DNA from: Sphingobacterium sp. B16(2022)
GTDB lineage: Bacteria; Bacteroidota; Bacteroidia; Sphingobacteriales; Sphingobacteriaceae
Direction: 5' to 3'
NCBI RefSeq assembly: GCF_012030425.1
Contig: NZ_JAAUVN010000002.1
Span: 1 to 64,000 of the forward strand
Length of the DNA: 64,000 bases
The notes under the pieces are model-generated. The model saw only the letters and a list, made by a program, of their open reading frames with translations, searched no databases and was not told where the DNA came from. Positions 25,929-34,371 of the stretch are shown here, piece by piece. Each line of letters begins with the position of its first letter. Position 1 is the first letter of the stretch. Made by a program: the position numbers and the translations under genes.

Positions 25929-26834
25929 TTGATTTTGACTACTACAGATATACAATTATTAACACCACAACATTGGAAAGATTACGAGTTAATCGATTGT
26001 GGTGATTTCGAGAAATTAGAACGCTTTGGCAATTTAGTTTTGATTCGTCCAGAACCGCAGGCTGTATGGCCAAAAACGCTATCTGCAGCGGAATGGAATA
26101 AACGCCATGATATTAAATTTAAAGGTCGCTCTGCTACTTCGGGAGAATGGTTGAAAAAAAATCCTAAAGCGCAGGATCGTTGGCATATTCAATATAAAAA
26201 TGATGATGTTGCGATTAAATTCCGTCTGGGATTAACTTCATTTAAGCATGTTGGTATTTTTCCTGAGCAAGCGGTTAACTGGGATTATATTTCACAGTCA
26301 GTGCGTGCTTTTGAAACTGAAAATCCTAAGGTCTTAAATTTATTTGCTTATACAGGTGGTGCATCATTGATTGCGCGTGCCGCTGGAGCAGATACAACTC
26401 ACGTGGACTCTATTAAACAAGTAGTTAGCTGGGCTAATGAAAACCAAGAGTTGTCGGAAATTGATAATATTCGTTGGGTAGTAGAAGATGCATTGAAGTT
26501 TGTAAAGCGTGAGGTAAAAAGAGGAAATAAATATAATGGTATTATTTTAGATCCTCCGGCTTATGGTCATGGTCCTAAAGGGGAGAAGTGGAAACTGGAA
26601 GATCATATCATGGAAATGATGCATGATGTGGTGCAATTATTAGATCCTAAAGAACATTTCTTGATTTTAAATACTTATTCGTTAGGTTTCTCTTCTGTTA
26701 TTGTGGAGAACTTAATTCGTACTGCGTTTCCAAAAGTAGAAAATCTAGAAGTCGGAGAGTTATATTTGCAAGCTACTGCGGGACCAAAATTACCTTTGGG
26801 TGTTTTTGGTAAGTTCAGAAAAGTTGCTAAATAG
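25929..26834 (+). CDS. RlmI/RlmK-like SAM-dependent methyltransferase
   Basis: A 301-aa class I methyltransferase resembling the COG1092 rRNA methyltransferases. The SAM-binding motif I reads 'VLNLFAYTGGASLIARAAGA' followed by the acidic 'THVDSIKQ', and the catalytic region is 'IILDPPAYGHGPKGEKWKL'. The N-terminal PUA domain of true RlmI is absent, so specificity is not assigned. There is no in-frame ATG near the 5' end: the frame opens TTG-ATT-TTG-ACT, so a TTG start at 25929 (or 25935) is inferred, supported by the promoter box just upstream. Its own terminator follows. Confidence 0.85.
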   Translation: MILTTTDIQLLTPQHWKDYELIDCGDFEKLERFGNLVLIRPEPQAVWPKTLSAAEWNKRHDIKFKGRSATSGEWLKKNPKAQDRWHIQYKNDDVAIKFRLGLTSFKHVGIFPEQAVNWDYISQSVRAFETENPKVLNLFAYTGGASLIARAAGADTTHVDSIKQVVSWANENQELSEIDNIRWVVEDALKFVKREVKRGNKYNGIILDPPAYGHGPKGEKWKLEDHIMEMMHDVVQLLDPKEHFLILNTYSLGFSSVIVENLIRTAFPKVENLEVGELYLQATAGPKLPLGVFGKFRKVAK

Positions 26835-26859
26835 ATACGATAACAAAATATAAATTAAT

Positions 26860-26886
26860 AAAAGGATAGCCGATTGGCTATCCTTT
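26860..26886. terminator. Terminator (bidirectional)
   Basis: Hairpin AAAAGGATAGC-CGATTG-GCTATCCTTTT between the methyltransferase gene and the convergent 593-aa gene. Confidence 0.83.
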
Positions 26887-26937
26887 TACTATTAATAAGT
26901 TTCTCTTTAATTCAGTATATTGTATTGTTGGAACTTA

Positions 26938-28719
26938 TTAAAATTTTATTTCTGCGAGTTCTCTTTCTGCACTTTTGAGTTGCTCCGGTATACATTCTAC
27001 AATTTGATCTGAAAACCCCTTTAGCTCATTTTTTAATCTGCTGTAATAAGCTATTCCTTCTATAAGTTGATTTTTGAACTTTTCAACATATTTTATTTTT
27101 TTGTCATTGACCGTGTCGGCATTCATTTCTACATATTTTTTGATGTGTGCTACATATAAGTATAGTTCACTAATAAATAAAAATGGCCTTTTATCATTTT
27201 TGATCAAATCGTCTTTGCCATAAATATGATTAATCATCTGATCAAGGGAGAACTTATTTTTAAACCAAACAGTATTTGGACCTGGACAAATGGATACAGC
27301 ATCTTGTTCTTTATGTTTCAGGATGTTATATTTTAAATATGCCGGGGCAGCTAGTCCATCACATAAACATGTCTTTTCTGTAATAAGATCATATTCCATA
27401 TTATAGGTTTTTTGATCTAATGATTTTCCCTGTAATTCTTTTATTTTTTTATCTTGATATGCACGTGAAGCTGTACATAGCGGTTCATTACTGAAATCTA
27501 AGTTTGATACGAGATATTTCTTTTTACATGGACTTCCGGGTCTTCCTTCTTTTATTCTTTTTAAGCGAAGGCGTTCTGCAGAGCTTTTTCTGAAATTATT
27601 AAAAGGTACTCCGAGAGGAGAAGCTCCACTGATATAAAAGTCTTCTTCTTCCGATGTGGTCAGTGCTAATAATGTTTCATCATCGACTGTGGTTGCTTCA
27701 GGGACCAATAAAAATGGTGATCCCCATCCTACAGCATCAAATTCATAATGTTTCAGTAGGAATTGATGTTCACTTGATGTGCCCACACCTCCTTGAACAG
27801 TGTATTTAATCGGCGGAGCAGCTTGGAAGTTGCAACCTTTTTGTAACCAATAATTCTGATAAATGCTGAATAGTTCTTCCTGTAATTCGTGTTTTTTATT
27901 TTTAAATTCGGATAGGATAGGACCTAATAAAAATCCTTCTGTTGCAAAGGCATGTCCGCCACAATTTAGCCCAGACTCTACACGAAATTCTGAAACCCAG
28001 ATTCCTTTTTTCGCTAAAAACTTTGCTTGAATCAATGCCGATCTGTAGTCGCTAACTTTTAGTGTTATTTTTTTCTGAAAAGTTCCATCTTCTTGCTGGC
28101 AGAAAGCAGGCAACTCTGCTAAATAGGCGTATAGTCTTGGATTCATACCTGCTGATAAGATGACAGACGACTGCAGGTCTGATTGTGCAAAACCTCGTAA
28201 GGCAGCTAGCGCGTCTGAGTAAGTATCATCTAATGCAATTCCATCTTTATCATAATTAATTTTGTCGACTTTAGACATGATATTGACATCGATATCTCCA
28301 GCTTTGATAAAGGATCTAAGGATTTGCTTTTTTTTAGCCTTTTCTAAGATATCTGTTTCTGAAAGCATCGCATAATAGATATTTTTTGCGGGGTGGGATT
28401 CGGGGATGAGCTGGAAGTAGCGATCGATCTCTGATCCTTTTTCAAAAAACTCTATACGCATATGCTCAATTTGTTCTTGAACAATGTTGGAAACCAGATT
28501 TAAATAACTGGAAATACGATGAGCTCTGTAGTCAGGTTCTTTTTTTGTTATCGGATGGTATTCTTTTTTGTTTAGGGTACAATAGTATGCTCGAATACGC
28601 TCAATTAATTCATCATCTACAATGGATATCACAGATGAAATACCAAATCGAGCGACTTTTAAAGGGGAATCTATTGAAAATGCTAGACCCAAAACGGGAA
28701 TATGGAATGAATGCGTCAT
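26938..28719 (-). CDS. Unrecognised 593-aa protein, probable FMN/TIM-barrel fold with Cys cluster
   Basis: I do not recognise a named family. The N terminus 'HIPVLGLAFSIDSPLKVARF' and 'GISSVISIVDD' resembles the start of nitronate monooxygenase/PfaD-like TIM barrels. 'ESGLNCGGHAFATEG' (about 249-263) and 'YTVQGGVGTSSEHQFLLKHY' (306-325) with 'EFDAVGWGSPFLLVPEAT' fit the phosphate/flavin-binding strands of such barrels. Five cysteines cluster in the C-terminal third (Cys398, 415, 451, 453, 478; local motifs 'GSPCKK', 'CLCDGLA', 'SICPGPN'), suggesting an Fe-S or zinc site. The last ~100 residues are helical. No signal peptide or membrane helix is seen. The gene is monocistronic, downstream of parE. 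Redox activity is inference only. Confidence 0.7.
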   Translation of the reverse strand: MTHSFHIPVLGLAFSIDSPLKVARFGISSVISIVDDELIERIRAYYCTLNKKEYHPITKKEPDYRAHRISSYLNLVSNIVQEQIEHMRIEFFEKGSEIDRYFQLIPESHPAKNIYYAMLSETDILEKAKKKQILRSFIKAGDIDVNIMSKVDKINYDKDGIALDDTYSDALAALRGFAQSDLQSSVILSAGMNPRLYAYLAELPAFCQQEDGTFQKKITLKVSDYRSALIQAKFLAKKGIWVSEFRVESGLNCGGHAFATEGFLLGPILSEFKNKKHELQEELFSIYQNYWLQKGCNFQAAPPIKYTVQGGVGTSSEHQFLLKHYEFDAVGWGSPFLLVPEATTVDDETLLALTTSEEEDFYISGASPLGVPFNNFRKSSAERLRLKRIKEGRPGSPCKKKYLVSNLDFSNEPLCTASRAYQDKKIKELQGKSLDQKTYNMEYDLITEKTCLCDGLAAPAYLKYNILKHKEQDAVSICPGPNTVWFKNKFSLDQMINHIYGKDDLIKNDKRPFLFISELYLYVAHIKKYVEMNADTVNDKKIKYVEKFKNQLIEGIAYYSRLKNELKGFSDQIVECIPEQLKSAERELAEIKF

Positions 28720-28939
28720 ATCAGTTTTATTTCAATACGAAATACCGAATAAAAAGGATATGAAAAAGTAATGTCTGTGTGTTTAAAAAATGATATGCGT
28801 CACTTTTATTATATACCTAAAGAATCTTCTGCCCGATCTCATGTAATAGTTATGATTCTTTTACACCTTTAGTTGTAGTACAGTTTTACAGCAGGTGAAC
28901 GAATGGGATTTCTAAAATGGCTGTATGGATAATATGAAA

Positions 28940-28973
28940 GAAAAACAAGCGGTCTTAACCCGCTTGTTTTTCT
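28940..28973 (-). terminator. Terminator overlapping the 3' end of parE
   Basis: - strand hairpin GAAAAACAAGCGG / CCGCTTGTTTTTC. The upstream arm lies inside the last codons of parE (encoding EKQAG), the loop contains the TAA stop, and the downstream arm ends in T-rich sequence. Confidence 0.8.
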
Positions 28974-30826
28974 AATTTCGCCAGTTTGGCTAATTCTTCT
29001 TCTAGATCTAGTTCTACACGAAGATTATTGACGATATGTTTTTGTCTATCGGGAGTGTTTTTACCCATATAGTATTCTAAAAGTTGCTGTATTTTATTGT
29101 CTTTAGATAAGAAGACAGGGTCTAAGCGCATATCTTTTCCGATAAATAAACCAAATTCGGAAGGAGAAATCTCTCCAAGTCCTTTAAATCGGGTAATTTC
29201 GGGCTTATTTCCTAATTTTGCAATTGCGCGTTGTCTTTCTTCATCGGAATAGCAATATATGGTTTCTTTTTTATTCCGTACACGGAACAAGGGTGTCTGT
29301 AAGATAGACACGTGACCAGCCTTTACTAAATCAGGAAAAAACTGAAGGAAAAATGTCAAGAGAAGTAAGCGGATGTGCATACCATCTACATCGGCATCTG
29401 TAGCAAATACAATGTTGTTATAACGTAAGCCATCTAAACCGTCTTCAATATTTAAAGCATGTTGCAGTAAATTGAACTCTTCATTTTCATAGACAATTTT
29501 TTTAGACATGCCGTAAGAGTTTAAAGGTTTTCCTTTTAAACTAAAAACAGCTTGTGTCTGTACATCTCTAGATTTAGTAATTGAACCTGAAGCTGAATCC
29601 CCCTCGGTGATAAATAAGGTTGTTTCCTGATTACGTTCGTTTTTATCGGAGAAATGGACCTTACAGTCGCGTAATTTACGGTTGTGTAACGAAGCTTTCT
29701 TGGCACGTTCATTTGCAAGTTTTTTGATACCGGCAATATCTTTACGTTCTCTTTCCGATTGTAAGATACGTTTTAACAGAGCGTCTGCTGTATCTGAATT
29801 TTTATGCAGGTAATCGTCCAATGCTTTTTTTAGAAAGTCATTGATAAATGTTCTTACAGTTGGACCATCAGGACCGATGCTTTGGGAACCAAGTTTTGTC
29901 TTGGTCTGTGATTCAAAGACCGGCTCTTGCACTTTGATTGCGATCGCGCCAATGATAGATGACCGTACGTCTGATGCTTCAAATTCTTTTTTATAGAACT
30001 CACGGATTGTCTTCACTAAGGCTTCGCGAAACGCTGCTTGGTGTGTTCCTCCTTGCGTTGTATGTTGTCCATTGACAAAAGAGTAGTATTCTTCACCGTA
30101 TTGCTGTCCGTGGGTAATCGCGATTTCAATATCCTCACCCTTTAGGTGAATGATAGGATAACGCATGGATTCGGTGTCAATATTCCGCTCTAATAAATCT
30201 TTTAGACCATTTTCAGAGATGAATTTCTGTCCATTGAAATTAATAGTTAATCCAGAATTTAAAAAAACATAATTCCAGATCATGTTTTCCACAAACTCTA
30301 AACGATATTTGTAATTTCTAAAGATGGTCTCATCCGGGTAAAATATAACTGCGGTACCATTACGCTGTGTTGTTTCTTTTTCTTCATCTGATAGTAACTC
30401 ACCTTTACTAAACTGTGCGATACGGGTTACTTTTTCGCGGTACGATTGTACCGTGAACTGTCCAGACAAAGCATTGACAGCTTTAGTACCGACACCATTA
30501 AGACCTACAGACTTTTGAAAGGCTTTGCTATCGTATTTACCTCCGGTATTGATTTTGGATACTACATCTACGACAGAACCAATGGGAATTCCACGTCCGT
30601 AATCCCGAACAGCGACTTTATTGTCGTTGACCGTAATATCGATCGTTTTTCCAGCTCCCATCACAAACTCATCAATAGAGTTGTCGACTACTTCTTTTAA
30701 TAAGACATAAATACCATCGTCGTAAGCAGAACCATCTCCTAATTTCCCAATATACATACCGGGACGTAAGCGAATATGTTCTTTCCAATCGAGGGAACGT
30801 ATACTATCTTCGTTATAAGTACTCAT
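28955..30826 (-). CDS. parE: DNA topoisomerase IV subunit B
   Basis: A 623-aa type IIA topoisomerase ATPase subunit that decatenates chromosomes with ParC. The GHKL ATPase has '[15 protein letters not shown]' (Mg-binding Asn), 'VRDYGRGIP' and '[17 protein letters not shown]'. 'QTKTKLGS' is the QTK loop. The TOPRIM domain has '[20 protein letters not shown]' and '[20 protein letters not shown]'. The length fits ParE rather than the longer GyrB. The start ATG 30826 lies 27 nt downstream of a TATTTTTG box. parC is not adjacent: the next gene downstream, after a terminator, is the 593-aa protein. GyrB cannot be fully excluded, but the sequence reads as ParE. Confidence 0.92.
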   Translation of the reverse strand: MSTYNEDSIRSLDWKEHIRLRPGMYIGKLGDGSAYDDGIYVLLKEVVDNSIDEFVMGAGKTIDITVNDNKVAVRDYGRGIPIGSVVDVVSKINTGGKYDSKAFQKSVGLNGVGTKAVNALSGQFTVQSYREKVTRIAQFSKGELLSDEEKETTQRNGTAVIFYPDETIFRNYKYRLEFVENMIWNYVFLNSGLTINFNGQKFISENGLKDLLERNIDTESMRYPIIHLKGEDIEIAITHGQQYGEEYYSFVNGQHTTQGGTHQAAFREALVKTIREFYKKEFEASDVRSSIIGAIAIKVQEPVFESQTKTKLGSQSIGPDGPTVRTFINDFLKKALDDYLHKNSDTADALLKRILQSERERKDIAGIKKLANERAKKASLHNRKLRDCKVHFSDKNERNQETTLFITEGDSASGSITKSRDVQTQAVFSLKGKPLNSYGMSKKIVYENEEFNLLQHALNIEDGLDGLRYNNIVFATDADVDGMHIRLLLLTFFLQFFPDLVKAGHVSILQTPLFRVRNKKETIYCYSDEERQRAIAKLGNKPEITRFKGLGEISPSEFGLFIGKDMRLDPVFLSKDNKIQQLLEYYMGKNTPDRQKHIVNNLRVELDLEEELAKLAKLEKQAG

Positions 30827-30853
30827 GTTTTTTAATTATTCTTCGGTGTGTAG

Positions 30854-30861
30854 CAAAAATA
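30854..30861 (-). promoter_or_regulatory. Promoter -7 box (TATTTTTG) for parE
   Basis: A - strand TAnnTTTG match 27 nt upstream of ATG 30826. Confidence 0.45.
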
Positions 30862-31029
30862 GCAAAATAAAGATTAAATAAGTGCAGTCACGATCTGAAA
30901 ACATTTATTTAGAATAGAAGATCTCTCTAGAGGAGCGTTTGTGTAATTGTTCTCCAATAAATTGTATAAATATTTATATTGCATTCCCTATTATTTACTT
31001 AAATTTAGGAAACATTATAAATAGAAATT

Positions 31030-32160
31030 ATGGGCTTATTTGATAAAATACGGAATGAGTTTATCGATATCATTGAATGGGTAGATGATAGTCCTGATAC
31101 TATAGTCTGGAAATTTCCACGGTATCAGAATGAAATAAAAATGAATTCGCAGTTAACAGTACGAGAAGGACAAGTTGCTGTGTTTATGAATGAGGGGGTG
31201 ATTGCGGATGTCTTTACTGCGGGTAGACATGTGTTGACAACTCAGAATATGCCTATCATGACGACCCTCCAAGGGTGGAAATATGGATTCAATAGTCCAT
31301 TTAAAGCAGATGTGTTTTTCATAAGTTTGCGTCAGTTTACTAATCAAAAATGGGGTACTAAAAATCCTATTATGTTACGGGATGCTGAGTTTGGTCCTAT
31401 ACGGCTTCGGGCTTTTGGATCTTACGCTTTTCAGGTTAAAGATGCTGCTGTCTTCTTAAAGCAAATTGCGTCGACTAATCCAACTTTTACGGTTGAAAGT
31501 ATTAATGAGCAACTTCGAAATATCGCTGTAACCAGAGGGATGGATGCAATTGCAGAGTCAAAAATTGCTGTCTTAGACCTAGCTTCTCATTATGATGAGG
31601 TATCCAACTTTATACAAGAGAAAATACGTCCTGAATTTGAAGAGATCGGTTTGAATCTAAATAAATTTCTAATTGAGAATATTTCATTGCCCGAAGAAGT
31701 TGAAAAGGTACTGGATAAAAGAAGCAGTATGGGTATTGTTGGAAATTTAGGTGCTTATGCTCAATTTCAAGCAGCTAATTCCATGGAAAAAGCTGCTGAA
31801 AACCCCAATGGCGGTGGTCTTATGGGCGCAGGAATGGGTGTTGGATTAGGTGCCGGAATGGCTGGCCAGATGTCAGGTATATTTCAACAGAATAAATTTG
31901 AAGGCAATAATCCGACGGGTGCCTCTCCATCGGTGGCACCACCGGCGATACCGCAAGCGGTTCAGTATTTTCTAGCGATTAATGGTGTTCAAGAAGGACC
32001 TTTTTTGATTGATCAGTTGAAAGACGAGGTAAGAAGCGGCAAACTAGTTTCTTCTACACTCGTTTGGAAAGCTGGGCTGGAAAATTGGATTGAAGCGCGT
32101 GAAATTGACGAATTGACAAGCTTGTTTAATGCTGGCCCTCCGCCAATTCCGGGGGCATAG
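31030..32160 (+). CDS. SPFH-domain protein with C-terminal GYF_2 domain (YdjI-like)
   Basis: A 376-aa protein of the YdjI/'virion core protein' SPFH type. Residues 1-230 form the SPFH/band-7 domain ('SQLTVREGQVAVFMNEGVIA', 'LRAFGSYAFQVKDAAVFLKQ', 'EEIGLNLNKFLIENISLPEE'). A Gly/Met-rich stretch follows (about 258-285, 'GGGLMGAGMGVGLGAGMAGQ'), then a Pro-rich linker and a GYF_2-like domain (about 312-370, 'YFLAINGVQEGPFLIDQLKD'). No transmembrane helix is seen; SPFH proteins scaffold membrane microdomains. The next gene begins 9 bp downstream and encodes a zinc-ribbon protein, as for B. subtilis YdjI and YdjG, which work with a PspA homologue. Confidence 0.9.
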   Translation: MGLFDKIRNEFIDIIEWVDDSPDTIVWKFPRYQNEIKMNSQLTVREGQVAVFMNEGVIADVFTAGRHVLTTQNMPIMTTLQGWKYGFNSPFKADVFFISLRQFTNQKWGTKNPIMLRDAEFGPIRLRAFGSYAFQVKDAAVFLKQIASTNPTFTVESINEQLRNIAVTRGMDAIAESKIAVLDLASHYDEVSNFIQEKIRPEFEEIGLNLNKFLIENISLPEEVEKVLDKRSSMGIVGNLGAYAQFQAANSMEKAAENPNGGGLMGAGMGVGLGAGMAGQMSGIFQQNKFEGNNPTGASPSVAPPAIPQAVQYFLAINGVQEGPFLIDQLKDEVRSGKLVSSTLVWKAGLENWIEAREIDELTSLFNAGPPPIPGA

Positions 32161-32169
32161 ATTCTGTTT

Positions 32170-33279
32170 ATGAGTTTTGAGGAAAAGACAACGGAAGTTA
32201 GTCAGGATTTAAAGTGTCAGGGTTGTGGGGCGATTTTAGCTTACCAACCAGGAACGTCATATCTAAAATGTGCTTACTGTGGTACTGAAAATCAGATTAA
32301 GGAAAGTGAGTTAACGAACCAAGTTATCAGTCCGGTTGATTATGAAGAATTTACAGCAGCAATGCAAGATATTCATGACGCTCGGTTTACGGTTGCTGCT
32401 GAGGTGGTGCATTGTCAAAACTGTGGAGCCAATTCTACATTAGATCCGCATGTTACAGCAGATTTATGTGCTTTTTGCGCTTCTCCTTTGGTGATTGACC
32501 ATCAAGAAAAACGTATTGTAAAACCACATGGGGTGATTCCGTTTTTTATTGAGGAGAATAAGGCATTTCCGCTTTTTAAAAAATGGGCTGGAGGTTTATG
32601 GTTTGCTCCTAATGATTTTAAGCGGATTTTTAGTGCGCAAAATAATAGGTTGAAAGGTGTTTATATTCCTTTTTGGAGTTATGATGCCGAAGCGAGTTCT
32701 TCTTATGAGGGGCAACGAGGTGAATATTATTATGTCACTAGAACTAGAAGAACTGCTGATGGCAAAACAGAGACCTATGAGGAGCAACAGACCAGATGGT
32801 ATTATGCTTCTGGACGTGTTTTTAATCGATTTAAAGATGTTATAGTTAGTGCTTCAACGTCATTACCTAATAATTTTGCTTCAAAAATAGGTCCTTGGAA
32901 TATGGAATATCTGAAGCCTTTCAATGATCAATATCTTAGCGGATTTATCGCAGAAACCTTTAGTATTGATCATGTGGCTGGTGCTCATGCCGCCAAAAAA
33001 ATTATGGATGATGAGATCGCTGATACCGTCAGATCGGATATCGGCGGAGATACGCAAAGGATTGATGATATTGATTCTGTTTATAAGGATATCAGGCTAA
33101 AGTATATCTTACTTCCGGTTTGGCTGTCGGCTTATCGATATAAGGGTAAAAGTTATCAGATTATGGTTAACGCATTTAACGGTAAGGTTTATGGACAACG
33201 ACCATATAGCTTTTGGAAGATTGCGCTCTTGATATTGTTTGTAATAATTCTAGTTGTTTTGTTAAGCCAAATGGGATAA
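32170..33279 (+). CDS. Tail-anchored double zinc-ribbon protein (YdjG-like)
   Basis: A 369-aa protein with two zinc ribbons, Cys16-Cys19/Cys34-Cys37 ('LKCQGCGAIL', 'LKCAYCGTEN') and Cys82-Cys85/Cys100-Cys103 ('VHCQNCGANS', 'DLCAFCASPL'). A beta-rich central region follows ('YIPFWSYDAEASSSYEGQRG'), and a single C-terminal membrane helix (about 348-366, 'IALLILFVIILVVLLSQMG') anchors it with the domain in the cytosol. This layout matches YdjG-like partners of SPFH proteins; similar proteins are often mislabelled as primosomal helicases because of the ribbons. It is co-transcribed with the SPFH gene. Probably part of a membrane-integrity module (inference). Confidence 0.83.
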   Translation: MSFEEKTTEVSQDLKCQGCGAILAYQPGTSYLKCAYCGTENQIKESELTNQVISPVDYEEFTAAMQDIHDARFTVAAEVVHCQNCGANSTLDPHVTADLCAFCASPLVIDHQEKRIVKPHGVIPFFIEENKAFPLFKKWAGGLWFAPNDFKRIFSAQNNRLKGVYIPFWSYDAEASSSYEGQRGEYYYVTRTRRTADGKTETYEEQQTRWYYASGRVFNRFKDVIVSASTSLPNNFASKIGPWNMEYLKPFNDQYLSGFIAETFSIDHVAGAHAAKKIMDDEIADTVRSDIGGDTQRIDDIDSVYKDIRLKYILLPVWLSAYRYKGKSYQIMVNAFNGKVYGQRPYSFWKIALLILFVIILVVLLSQMG

Positions 33280-33290
33280 TCTTCTTATAA

Positions 33291-33334
33291 ATAAAAAATG
33301 GTCTTATTGAAAATACAATAAGACCATTTTTTAT
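33291..33334. terminator. Bidirectional terminator between the two halves of the SPFH cluster
   Basis: A 17-bp perfect stem (33293-33309 with 33316-33332; core ATGGTCTTATTG) with A- and T-runs. Confidence 0.87.
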
Positions 33335-33350
33335 GATATGATCGATAGCT

Positions 33351-34343
33351 TTATTTGTTTAAAGAAAGTAAGAAGCCTATTGTAAAGTTGGCATCCCAGT
33401 CAAATACAAAGGTATCGCAGTTCGTAGCATCTTTAATTGCTTTATAGATATTTACCCCACTTTTGATTTTTACTTTATCGGTATTATAGGTTTCTGGATT
33501 ATTTAATACTGTGAAACGTTCTTCGCCAGTACGTGTTTGTTGCGCCAATTCAAATGGCACTCCCCCTATGATAAAACAGATTTCTCTGTTGGCTGCAGGA
33601 ATTTTTGCTGTTAACGTTTTTACTTCAGTATAAACATCTTCATCTTTTAAGTTCTTTTCGTAGTATTTCGCACCTGGTGCTTCAAGTGATTTTGTTTCAC
33701 CAGCAACCCATGAAATTTTAGTATTACCTGAGCCAATATCTACGACAAAGGAATTGTCCTGATAAGAAGGAGGAAGTACGCATTTTAGTGCTAATTTACC
33801 TTCTTGTTCTGCTGTTACTAAATTAACAACAAATCCCATTTTCTTTAGTTCGGAAACAATAACTGCTGTCTTAGGTTCTTTTTGTGCGCCGGAGCTGATG
33901 ACAAAGTGTATGTTTTTTGATTTAACACCTTTGTCAAACATAGTTCCAATGTAGTCTTTAAGTCCTTTCCGGATATCTTCTGTACTGGCTAGACCTTCAT
34001 AGACAAATGATTTGCCAAAATCTTTGGAAATGATTTCCCAGTGATTCTGCTTATCGATATTTACGACAAAAGAATTGAAACCTGAGGCTCCGACTTCGAT
34101 TACTCCTTTATATTCACCATTTACAGGTTTTTCAGGTTGATAGTTAAATGTTCTTTTATCGTCAGTTGATTGTTTCGATGGATTGGACGATATATTAATA
34201 GCTGTGGTATCGGAGGTGCTCGTTGATTGTCCATCAAATTTACCAGAGTCGAAAGCCCAATAGCCCAGAGCCAGTAATGGGATTGCAATAATTATTGCTT
34301 TAATTGGCCAACGTAATCTAGCCCATGTTGATTTTTCTTCCAT
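33351..34343 (-). CDS. Membrane-anchored Ppx/GppA-like ASKHA protein
   Basis: A 330-aa protein with one N-terminal membrane helix (about 13-28, 'PIKAIIIAIPLLALGYWAFD'), a Ser/Thr-rich linker and an actin-fold (ASKHA) domain. 'GVIEVGASGFNSFVVNID' matches phosphate-1, 'VVNLVTAEQEGKLALKCVLP' resembles the Ppx/GppA segment that precedes phosphate-2, and 'SFVVDIGSGNTKISWVAG' is phosphate-2. Exopolyphosphatase/pppGpp phosphatases have this order, but phosphate-1 here lacks the usual Asp (IEVGA in place of IDIGS), so activity may be altered or lost. It is last in a three-gene operon with two coiled-coil proteins. The N-in topology would put the domain outside the inner membrane; not certain. Confidence 0.72.
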   Translation of the reverse strand: MEEKSTWARLRWPIKAIIIAIPLLALGYWAFDSGKFDGQSTSTSDTTAINISSNPSKQSTDDKRTFNYQPEKPVNGEYKGVIEVGASGFNSFVVNIDKQNHWEIISKDFGKSFVYEGLASTEDIRKGLKDYIGTMFDKGVKSKNIHFVISSGAQKEPKTAVIVSELKKMGFVVNLVTAEQEGKLALKCVLPPSYQDNSFVVDIGSGNTKISWVAGETKSLEAPGAKYYEKNLKDEDVYTEVKTLTAKIPAANREICFIIGGVPFELAQQTRTGEERFTVLNNPETYNTDKVKIKSGVNIYKAIKDATNCDTFVFDWDANFTIGFLLSLNK

Positions 34344-34371
34344 AATTATAGTGTATTTTTTTTTAAATTGA

